Below, piece by piece: positions 16,149 through 21,441 of a DNA stretch of 21,441 nt. Origin of the DNA: an uncultured Collinsella sp. (GTDB taxonomy: Bacteria > Actinomycetota > Coriobacteriia > Coriobacteriales > Coriobacteriaceae); assembly GCA_902469555.1 (NCBI GenBank), contig CABRDB010000018.1:1-21441 (forward strand), in the 5' to 3' direction. Each line of letters starts with the position of its first letter. Positions within the stretch are counted from its first letter, which is position 1. Under the pieces are notes generated by a model. The model worked only from the letters and a program-made list of their open reading frames with translations, did not search any database and was not told where the DNA came from. The translations under genes were made by a program, and so were the position numbers.

Positions 16149-17086
16149 TGGTTTCTCCCGGGGCAGGTCTTTCCGCCGTTGCGATCGTTGGTCCGACGGC
16201 GGTAGGTAAGAGTGATGTTGCCGACCGTTTGGCCGCTCGTCTTTCGTCCGAAGTGCTGTCGTGTGATGCGATGCAAATCTATCGCGGCATGGACATCGGT
16301 ACCGCAAAGATGGCGCCCAATGAGTGTACGGCGCCGCTGCGTCTCGTCGACATTGTAGAGCCGGGTGTGGCGTACTCTGCGGCGCTTTATCAGGCTGACG
16401 CTCGCGCACATGTTGAACGTCTCCTTGGTTCGGGTTGCCTGCCGGTTTTTTGCGGAGGTACGGGGCTGTATCTCAAGGCCGCCCTTGATGAGATGGACTT
16501 TCCCTCGGGTGAACTTGAGGACGATCGCCGTGCGGGCTATCAGGAGCTTGCCGAGCGTATTGGCGAGGAAGAACTGCATGCTCTGCTTGCCGAGCGCGAT
16601 CCAGAATCGGCTGCTGTTATTCATCCCCATAACGTGCGCCGTGTGATTCGTGCGCTCGAGATGCATGATGATGGTATCTCCTATGCAAAGCAAAAAAGTC
16701 AGTTTAGTGTTCCGCGCGAGCATTATCATGCCCTATGGTTTGGTCTGACGCGTAATCGTGAGGTGCTCTACGAGCGCATTAACCTGCGTGTCGATCTGAT
16801 GTTTGAACAGGGTCTTGTTGATGAGGTTCGCGGTCTTATGGACCAGGGGCTGGGAGATGCCCTGACTTCGATGCAGGCAATTGGCTATAAAGAGATCATC
16901 GATGCTTTCAATGGCGTGATTTCTATGGATGAGGCTCGCGAACTCATCAAGATGCGTTCGCGTCGCTATGCCAAACGTCAGCTTTCGTGGTTTAAGCGCG
17001 ATGACCGTATCGCGTGGTTCGATATGGATGAATGTACGATCGATGAGGTCGTTGCTGATATCCTGCATCGTATTGAGGCTGCCTAA
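16148..17086 (+). CDS. miaA: tRNA dimethylallyltransferase MiaA
   Basis: MiaA transfers the dimethylallyl group to adenine 37 of tRNAs reading codons that begin with U, making the substrate for MiaB. From ATG 16148 it has 312 residues, the normal length. The P-loop GPTAVGKS is at 15-22, followed by SCDAMQIYRGMDIGTAK, where the usual serine after the aspartate is alanine, and RRYAKRQLSWFKRD near the C-terminus. The start is chosen from the TAATG overlap with the miaB stop. An in-frame ATG at 16109 would overlap miaB by 40 bases. No separate ribosome site is evident, so translation is probably coupled. Its own stop again overlaps the hflX start (TAATG). Confidence 0.96.
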   Translation: MVSPGAGLSAVAIVGPTAVGKSDVADRLAARLSSEVLSCDAMQIYRGMDIGTAKMAPNECTAPLRLVDIVEPGVAYSAALYQADARAHVERLLGSGCLPVFCGGTGLYLKAALDEMDFPSGELEDDRRAGYQELAERIGEEELHALLAERDPESAAVIHPHNVRRVIRALEMHDDGISYAKQKSQFSVPREHYHALWFGLTRNREVLYERINLRVDLMFEQGLVDEVRGLMDQGLGDALTSMQAIGYKEIIDAFNGVISMDEARELIKMRSRRYAKRQLSWFKRDDRIAWFDMDECTIDEVVADILHRIEAA

Positions 17087-18375
17087 TGGCCCGTTTCCCC
17101 CTTGTTCCCACGGCACCCGAGCCCGAGCGTGCCATTTTGGTTGGTGTTGAGTGGCGCGACAATGCATGGCCACTCGATCGATCGCTCGATGAGCTGGAGC
17201 GCCTTGCCCACACGGCTGGTGCCCAGTGCGTGGCTCGCTTGTCTCAGCGTTTGGTAAAGCCGTATCCCAAATCATTTATCGGTTCCGGTAAGGTAGAGGA
17301 GCTGTGCGGTCTGGTACATCGCATGGATGCCGATGTCGTTATTTTTGACGACGACCTGACGCCCTCGCAGCAATCCTATTTGGAGAAAGCCGTGGGCGAG
17401 CCGGTAAAGATTATCGATCGTACGGCACTGATCTTGGATATCTTTGGCCTGCATGCTCAGACGCGTGAGGGACGCCTACAGGTACAGCTGGCGCAGCTTC
17501 AATATCTGTTGCCTCGTCTGCGCGGCATGTGGAGCCATCTCGCCAAGGAACAGACGCGCGGCGGCATCGGCTCACGCTTTGGTCAGGGCGAAAGCCAGCT
17601 CGAGGTCGACCGTCGCCTCATTCGTAATAAGATCGCTGCGCTTCGACGTGAGATCAAGCAGGTTGAACAGCGTCGTGATGTTCAATCCAAGAGTCGTATT
17701 GAGTCACCGGCGTTTCGCGTCGCGTTAGCCGGTTATACCAATGCCGGTAAATCGACGTTGCTCAATCGTCTGACCGGTTCTACGGTACTTTCGCAGGACA
17801 AGCTGTTTGCTACGCTCGACCCGACGACGCGTTCATATCGCCTGCCTGGCGGTCGCGGCATGACGATTACCGATACCGTCGGCTTTATTCAAAAGCTGCC
17901 GCATGGTCTGGTCGATGCCTTTAAATCGACGTTGTCTGAGGTGTTGGGTGCCGATTTAATTCTCAAAGTCGTGGATGCGTCTGATGAGGACTATGAGCGA
18001 CAGCTTGAGGCTGTCGACCGCGTGCTTGATGAGATCGGTGCCGGAGAGCGTTTAACGCTTACGGTGTTCAATAAAATCGATCTTCTCGATAGCGTCGATC
18101 GATTGAGTTTCCGTCGTCGTTATCCGGAAGCTGTTCTGTTCTCGGCCCAAACGGGCGAGGGGCTCGACGATCTCGTCGATCGCATTGCTCGCGAGGCGGC
18201 CGCCACCGATGTGCTGCTTTCCGCCGACATTCCATATTGTGAAGGTGCACTCATCACAGTCGTGCATGAGCAGGGGACCCTTTTGCACGAGGAATATCTT
18301 GAGGATGGCGTTCGTATTGTGGCGAAACTGCCGGCTCGTATTGCACCGCGGCTCGAGCGTTATCGCACCGAGTAG
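17086..18375 (+). CDS. hflX: GTPase HflX
   Basis: HflX is a ribosome-binding GTPase that splits stalled or stressed 70S ribosomes. The N-terminal domain has SFIGSGKVEEL and LQVQLAQLQYLLPRLRG, followed by the helical linker with GGIGSRFGQGESQLE. The G domain shows GYTNAGKST (216-224), DTVGF (263-267) and NKID (329-332). The 429-residue length is normal. ATG overlaps the miaA stop by one base, and miaA-hflX adjacency is common in bacteria (hfq, often between them, is absent here). The last 16 bases overlap the 3' end of the convergent acyltransferase gene, and no terminator is evident between them, so antisense read-through is possible. Confidence 0.96.
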   Translation: MARFPLVPTAPEPERAILVGVEWRDNAWPLDRSLDELERLAHTAGAQCVARLSQRLVKPYPKSFIGSGKVEELCGLVHRMDADVVIFDDDLTPSQQSYLEKAVGEPVKIIDRTALILDIFGLHAQTREGRLQVQLAQLQYLLPRLRGMWSHLAKEQTRGGIGSRFGQGESQLEVDRRLIRNKIAALRREIKQVEQRRDVQSKSRIESPAFRVALAGYTNAGKSTLLNRLTGSTVLSQDKLFATLDPTTRSYRLPGGRGMTITDTVGFIQKLPHGLVDAFKSTLSEVLGADLILKVVDASDEDYERQLEAVDRVLDEIGAGERLTLTVFNKIDLLDSVDRLSFRRRYPEAVLFSAQTGEGLDDLVDRIAREAAATDVLLSADIPYCEGALITVVHEQGTLLHEEYLEDGVRIVAKLPARIAPRLERYRTE

Positions 18376-19064
18376 GCGAGCTCCAAAATGCCCAGTATGA
18401 TGGGCTGATGTAGCAGATAAAAGGGGAGTGCATGACGTCCAAGGCTGGCGAGCGCCGGCAGGGGGTTGGCGTAGGCCCAGCTTGGGGCGGGATGTTCGCA
18501 TCTTTGAGCGGTGCGCGCAGCAAAGTATCCTGTGAGATACATGAATATGAACGGGATGATTGGATAATAGTCGCCTGAAACAAACCGGGGGCCGGGAAAT
18601 CCTAGCCACGCCAAATAGGGGAATGAATAGGTCGATTTCGGGATGCCCCATGTCGCCGCGAAGAGAGCGAGGCATATCGCAATGCCCCACGTGCTGGGCA
18701 CTTTCTTAAGCATCGGTCGTGCTACGGTTGTCACAGCGGTACACGCCGCCATGCAATAAATGATGCCAAAGTTCACTGAATCGTCGACCGATACGAGCGT
18801 TGTTGCGATCCAGACGACCAAAGCTGCGGCAGCGTACTTGGCCGCTCGTTTGGCATTGTTGCGTGAGAGCGTGCACATCCAACCCGCGATAAACAAGAAT
18901 ACCCAGCTGATGCTGGCGCGCCAGATGTCTTGAAAGACAGTCTGGGTAAACCAGGGCATATTCCAACCGTACAGGTAGGCGAGATCGTAGCAAGCGTGAA
19001 AACCTGCCATTGAAATCATCGTAAACCCGCGGACGGTATCAAAGATGGTGATGCGTTTTTGCAT
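18360..19064 (-). CDS. DUF1624 / HGSNAT-like membrane acyltransferase
   Basis: A 234-residue, strongly hydrophobic protein with about six membrane helices. The N-terminus RITIFDTVRGFTMISM, followed by FHACYDLAYLYGW, is the signature of the heparan-alpha-glucosaminide N-acetyltransferase catalytic family (PF07786/DUF1624); the histidine in FHACYDL is the likely key residue. The C-terminus has GRHALPFYLLHQPII, typical of multi-pass acyltransferases. Members are thought to move acetyl or acyl groups across the membrane onto envelope sugars, but the substrate here is unknown. Its ATG overlaps the lexA stop by one base (TAATG on the minus strand), so it should be translated with lexA and rise in the SOS response. 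Its 3' end overlaps hflX by 16 bases. Confidence 0.85.
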   Translation of the reverse strand: MQKRITIFDTVRGFTMISMAGFHACYDLAYLYGWNMPWFTQTVFQDIWRASISWVFLFIAGWMCTLSRNNAKRAAKYAAAALVVWIATTLVSVDDSVNFGIIYCMAACTAVTTVARPMLKKVPSTWGIAICLALFAATWGIPKSTYSFPYLAWLGFPGPRFVSGDYYPIIPFIFMYLTGYFAARTAQRCEHPAPSWAYANPLPALASLGRHALPFYLLHQPIILGILELAYSVR

Positions 19065-19708
19065 TACGAGAACCGGCGCATCAAGCCGACAACTTTGCCC
19101 AAGATAACGGGATTCGTTGCATAGATAGGCTCCATGGTGTCATTCTCAGGCTGCAGGCGTACGCGTCCCTGCTCCTTGTAGAACGTCTTGACGGTCGCTG
19201 AACCATCAATCATGGCCACGACAATTTCGCCGTTCATGGCACTCTTTTGTTCACGGACGATGATGTAATCGCCATTGAAGATACCGACATTGATCATTGA
19301 GCTCCCATGCACCTCAAGGATAAAGGAACCCTGATCAGTGGCGATTTCGGTCGGGATAGTAAATGTGTCTTCGATATTCTGCTCGGCCAGAATGGGAATC
19401 CCAGCCGCGACGCGACCAACGAGCGGTAGTGAGACCGTTCCGCGAGGTGCGGTGGGCTCGTCAGATTTAGAAATTGAGACAGAGGAACCGTCCTCGTTAA
19501 AGAGTTCCAGAGCGCGCGGTTTGGTGGCATCGCGCTTGAGTAGCCCGCGCGCCTCCAGGGCAGATAGATGGGCGTGCACGGTGCTGGGGGAGGAAAGGCC
19601 CACGGCAGAAGCCATCTCGCGCACGCTGGGCGGATAACCCTTCTCCTGCTGATATTCCTTGATGAAGTCGTAAATTTGCTGCTGACGCTTGGTAATTTTG
19701 CGAGCCAT
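19064..19708 (-). CDS. lexA: LexA repressor, SOS regulator and self-cleaving protease
   Basis: LexA represses SOS genes and cleaves itself when bound to RecA filaments. From ATG 19708 it has 214 residues. A winged-helix DNA-binding domain (1-70, with GYPPSVREMASAVGLSSPSTV) is followed by a hinge, the cleavage bond Ala102-Gly103 in GRVAAGIP, and the catalytic Ser137 (HGSSM, usually GDSM) and Lys174 (ATVKTF). The start is chosen because AGAGAGGA on the minus strand lies seven bases before it; longer in-frame starts run through the operator region. Three LexA boxes stand upstream, indicating self-repression. The gene is divergent from the LysM gene and coupled to the acyltransferase behind it. 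Confidence 0.97.
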   Translation of the reverse strand: MARKITKRQQQIYDFIKEYQQEKGYPPSVREMASAVGLSSPSTVHAHLSALEARGLLKRDATKPRALELFNEDGSSVSISKSDEPTAPRGTVSLPLVGRVAAGIPILAEQNIEDTFTIPTEIATDQGSFILEVHGSSMINVGIFNGDYIIVREQKSAMNGEIVVAMIDGSATVKTFYKEQGRVRLQPENDTMEPIYATNPVILGKVVGLMRRFS

Positions 19709-19731
19709 CAGGGCATCCTCTCTACCCATGT

Positions 19732-19745
19732 CAAACAAATGTTCG
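19732..19745. promoter_or_regulatory. LexA box 1 of the lexA/LysM intergenic region (imperfect)
   Basis: CAAAC-AAAT-GTTCG matches CGAAC-N4-GTTCG with one changed base (A for G in the second position). It lies nearest lexA, 24 bases before its start codon, probably inside the lexA leader. It starts exactly 28 bases before box 2. Confidence 0.6.
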
Positions 19746-19753
19746 AATTTTGC

Positions 19754-19781
19754 TTGACAGGAACAACTGTTCGAAGATAAT
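19754..19781 (+). promoter_or_regulatory. Promoter of the LysM gene (TTGACA-N16-GATAAT)
   Basis: TTGACA (19754-19759) is a perfect -35 hexamer, and GATAAT (19776-19781) is one base from TATAAT, 16 bases apart. LexA box 2 occupies the spacer. Transcription should start near 19788, inside box 3, so both boxes should block this promoter. Confidence 0.75.
19760..19773. promoter_or_regulatory. LexA box 2 of the lexA/LysM intergenic region
   Basis: GGAAC-AACT-GTTCG matches the operator consensus except for the first base. It lies between the -35 and -10 elements of the LysM promoter, the same arrangement as at recA. Confidence 0.85.
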
Positions 19782-19787
19782 AATAAC

Positions 19788-19801
19788 CGAACATTCGTTC
19801 T
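19788..19801. promoter_or_regulatory. LexA box 3 of the lexA/LysM intergenic region
   Basis: CGAAC-ATTC-GTTCT matches the operator consensus except for the last base. It starts exactly 28 bases after box 2 and lies at the expected transcription start of the LysM gene. The minus-strand TATTAT (complement of 19780-19785) beside it may be the lexA -10 element, though its -35 is poor. Confidence 0.85.
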
Positions 19802-19871
19802 CGCGCTAGACATTTTTGTCCGCGCGGCTTGATAAAACTGTTCTCAGCAAAACACGCGAGAGGAGAACATG

Positions 19872-20321
19872 ATGAACGCAACGAATATGGTCCAGGGAAA
19901 CCTCGCCCTTAAGCTCGAGACGCCTGCAGAACCCACTTTTACGGTTGTTCAGGGTGGCCGCTCCGGCTTTCAGCCTTTGACCGTAAAGCCTGCTTGCAAT
20001 CAGCAGGCTGCAGTCGCGCCGGCCCGCGTTTCCCTGAAGGTTCCGACGATTGTTGCCGTCGCCGTTGCGCTCACGCTCTTTTTTGTCCTCGCTACGTCGG
20101 TCTTTAGCGCTCGTCACGCCGCGTATGCCGAGTCCGTTTCCAACGTTACCTACGAGACTATTCGCGTTCAGCCTGGTGATTCTCTTTGGTCGCTTGCCGA
20201 GGAATATCCAATCGAAGGCCTTTCCACGCAAGAGACTTCCGACATGATCCGTAACGTCAATCATCTGGAGCATGGTTCGCTCGCCGCCGGTGCGCATCTT
20301 AAGGTTCCTACTCGTTCGTAA
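19872..20321 (+). CDS. SOS-induced LysM membrane protein, YneA/ChiZ/DivS-like division suppressor
   Basis: A small protein (149 residues from this ATG) with a polar N-terminal tail of about 55 residues, one membrane helix (about 55-78) and an extracytoplasmic LysM domain (about 95-146, YETIRVQPGDSLWSLAEEY ... HLKVPTRS). Proteins of this design beside lexA block division during DNA damage: YneA in Bacillus, ChiZ in Mycobacterium, DivS in Corynebacterium. The divergent position next to lexA, the LexA box inside its promoter, and nrdR downstream (as in mycobacteria) support the same role. LysM should hold it to peptidoglycan. AGGAG (19861-19865) is six bases before ATG 19872 and three before the adjacent ATG 19869, so the later start is preferred. 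Inhibition of division is inferred, not shown. Confidence 0.85.
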   Translation: MNATNMVQGNLALKLETPAEPTFTVVQGGRSGFQPLTVKPACNQQAAVAPARVSLKVPTIVAVAVALTLFFVLATSVFSARHAAYAESVSNVTYETIRVQPGDSLWSLAEEYPIEGLSTQETSDMIRNVNHLEHGSLAAGAHLKVPTRS

Positions 20322-20334
20322 TCATTATCGCGCT

Positions 20335-20378
20335 GCGCATGGTACCCTTGTTATCGTTTAAGAGGAGGTACCATGCGC
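20335..20378 (+). promoter_or_regulatory. Inverted repeat burying the nrdR start codon in a hairpin
   Basis: GCGCATGGTACC (20335-20346) and GGTACCATGCGC (20367-20378) are perfect complements separated by 20 bases. The right arm contains the nrdR ATG and the last GG of its ribosome site AGAGGAGG (20361-20368). In mRNA the 12-pair stem would hide the start codon, suggesting translational control. GGTACC is itself palindromic, which lowers the surprise of the inner half. Confidence 0.6.
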
Positions 20379-20816
20379 TGTCCCAAATGCGGTAAGGCAC
20401 ATACCCGCGTCGTTGATTCCCGTATGCAGGAGTCAAATAACACCATTAAGCGCCGTCGTGAATGTTGCTCGTGTAACTATCGCTTTACAACGTTCGAGCG
20501 ATGCGAAGACCCAATTGAGGTCATTAAGTCGGACGGAACCAAGCAGCGGTTCGATCGCAATAAGCTGCTCGTCGGTTTGATGCGCGCCACCATCAAGCGC
20601 GATATCGACACTAAGAAGCTCAATGAGATTATCGACGATATCGAGGTCGAGCTGCGTTCTCGTACGCTGACAGCCGTCACGTCCCATGAGTTGGGTGACA
20701 TGGTGCTCAAGCGCTTGGCCAAGATCGACAAGGTGGCGTACATCCGCTTTGCCTCGGTCTACCGCGATTTCAAAGACGTTGATGAGTTTCTGCAAGAGCT
20801 CGACAAGCTAAGGTGA
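20373..20816 (+). CDS. nrdR: Transcriptional repressor NrdR of ribonucleotide reductase genes
   Basis: NrdR represses ribonucleotide reductase genes when dATP is bound. At 147 residues it is typical. A zinc ribbon at the N-terminus has Cys3-x2-Cys6 and Cys31-x2-Cys34, with RRRECCSCNYRFTTFE strongly conserved. An ATP-cone domain (about 49-139, VIKSDGTKQRFDRNKL ...) binds nucleotides. The start follows a near-perfect AGAGGAGG. It lies 51 bases after the LysM gene and may share its transcript, which would tie dNTP regulation to the SOS response. No ribonucleotide reductase gene or NrdR box is seen in the window. dut follows after four bases. Confidence 0.97.
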   Translation: MRCPKCGKAHTRVVDSRMQESNNTIKRRRECCSCNYRFTTFERCEDPIEVIKSDGTKQRFDRNKLLVGLMRATIKRDIDTKKLNEIIDDIEVELRSRTLTAVTSHELGDMVLKRLAKIDKVAYIRFASVYRDFKDVDEFLQELDKLR

Positions 20817-20820
20817 TTCC

Positions 20821-21264
20821 ATGTCCAACATTACCGTCAACATAAAGCGTCTCGACCCCACCGTCGAGCTTCCTAAATACGCCCATCCCACCGATGCCGG
20901 CTTGGATCTGCGCTCCAACGAGGACTGCGTCCTGAAGCCCTTCGAACGCCGTCTGGTCTCTACCGGGCTGGCCATCGCCCTGCCCGATGGCTACGCCGGC
21001 TTCGTCCAGCCCCGCAGCGGCTTGGCCATCAAGCAGGGCTTGTCTATAGTCAACACGCCGGGCCTCATCGACGCCCACTACCGAGGAGAACTCAAGGTTA
21101 TCCTCATCAACCTGTACCCCTCCAACAACATCCAAATCAACAAAGGCGACCGCATAGCCCAACTCGTCATCCAAGAAGTCCCCACGGTCAACCTCATAGA
21201 GGTAGACGAACTAGACAAAACCGACCGAGGCAACGGAGGCTTCGGCTCCTCCGGCGTCGCCTAG
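20821..21264 (+). CDS. dut: Deoxyuridine 5'-triphosphate nucleotidohydrolase (dUTPase)
   Basis: The trimeric dUTPase splits dUTP to dUMP and pyrophosphate, preventing uracil in DNA and feeding dTMP synthesis. All five family motifs are present: DAGLDLRS, PRSGLA, the region GLIDAHYRGELKV, GDRIAQLVI, and RGNGGFGSSG at the C-terminus. The 147-residue length is normal. AAGGTGA (20810-20816), overlapping the nrdR stop, serves as ribosome site four bases before ATG. The later two thirds use codons rare in the neighbouring genes (ATA four times in the gene, CTA, CGA, GGA, and CAA rather than CAG), which may reflect different ancestry or weak expression pressure. A long hairpin follows 17 bases after the stop. 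Confidence 0.96.
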   Translation: MSNITVNIKRLDPTVELPKYAHPTDAGLDLRSNEDCVLKPFERRLVSTGLAIALPDGYAGFVQPRSGLAIKQGLSIVNTPGLIDAHYRGELKVILINLYPSNNIQINKGDRIAQLVIQEVPTVNLIEVDELDKTDRGNGGFGSSGVA

Positions 21265-21281
21265 GGGCGCTCGTATCCCTC

Positions 21282-21382
21282 CCGCCCGCCTCTCACACAT
21301 ATCATTCCATGCTCAAACATTCTCGCTTCGCTTCGCTCGCTGCGAAACTGCGCGTGGAACGATATGTGTGAGAGGCGGGCGG
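21282..21382. repeat. 101-bp hairpin element with 31-bp inverted arms
   Basis: The arms 21282-21312 and 21352-21382 are complementary at all but two positions (A21304 opposite C21360; T21310 opposite G21354, which would pair as U-G in RNA). The 39-base loop holds CGCTT repeats and a small inner hairpin (TTCGC 21332-21336 with GCGAA 21342-21346). No T run follows. It may be a transposon-derived miniature element, a repetitive intergenic element or a very stable 3' hairpin for dut. Confidence 0.8.
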
Positions 21383-21441
21383 CTACTCGCTTGAAACAAT
21401 ATTTACTTTTCTAGTAAGCCGACGCTACAAAGGGACCGTCC
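21383..21441 (+). other. AT-richer tail of the window, no gene seen
   Basis: The last 59 bases contain an AT-rich stretch with a small TTACT/AGTAA stem (21403-21407 with 21413-21417). No coding frame or promoter with a clear -35/-10 pair is supported before the window ends. Confidence 0.3.

Noticed and set aside
18390..18405. GCCCA/TGGGC stem as terminator after hflX
   Set aside because: Only five pairs, no T run, and it lies inside the coding region of the convergent acyltransferase gene.
20339..20395. 18-codon upstream ORF overlapping the nrdR start
   Set aside because: ATG 20339 has no ribosome site and arises from the left arm of the inverted repeat; the hairpin reading is simpler.

Overview
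The window reads as a stretch of core chromosome from a high-GC, actinobacterial-type genome, most likely class Coriobacteriia and plausibly Collinsella or a close relative. This is inference from base composition, codon use and gene content. It combines actinobacterial features (a LexA box of the CGAAC-N4-GTTCG type and a lexA / LysM gene / nrdR neighbourhood as in mycobacteria) with Firmicute-like ones (RNase Y, SpoVS, and the order rnj-ftsK-rodZ-pgsA-cinA-recA-rny-spoVS-miaB known from Bacillus). Twenty protein genes are supported. No tRNA, rRNA, CRISPR array, insertion sequence or prophage was seen.

Layout. (1) 1-293: leader with a strong hairpin, no gene recognised. (2) 294-9331, plus strand: RNase J, FtsK translocase, RodZ-like membrane HTH protein, YajQ, RimO, PgsA and a stand-alone CinA/PncC domain, closely packed and ended by a GC-rich hairpin at 9339-9362. 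(3) 9332-11441: recA-recX behind a promoter whose spacer holds a perfect LexA box, preceded by an 11-bp-phased repeat. (4) 11499-14336: RNase Y with a long leader, followed by a MutL-like GHKL ATPase of unknown function. (5) 14337-18375: spoVS, miaB, miaA and hflX, with one-base stop/start overlaps from miaB to hflX. (6) 18360-19708, minus strand: lexA, coupled by a one-base overlap to a predicted membrane acyltransferase. (7) 19709-21264, plus strand: an SOS-controlled LysM membrane protein (YneA/ChiZ type), nrdR and dut. (8) 21265-21441: a 101-bp hairpin made of 31-bp arms.

How it fits together. Three themes recur: RNA turnover and modification (RNase J, RNase Y, RimO, MiaB, MiaA, HflX), DNA repair and nucleotide supply (RecA, RecX, LexA, NrdR, Dut), and division or envelope functions (FtsK, RodZ-like, PgsA, LysM protein). 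LexA should control itself, the downstream acyltransferase, recA-recX and the LysM protein. Damage would then induce recombination and at the same time a membrane-anchored division inhibitor, next to the genes that adjust the dNTP pool.

The most unusual signals are: three LexA boxes at an exact 28-bp period between lexA and the LysM gene; a 12-bp inverted repeat that would bury the nrdR start codon in a hairpin; the phased TTTGG repeat upstream of recA; a MutL-like ATPase where Bacillus has ymdB; an acyltransferase in the lexA transcript; and the long hairpin after dut.
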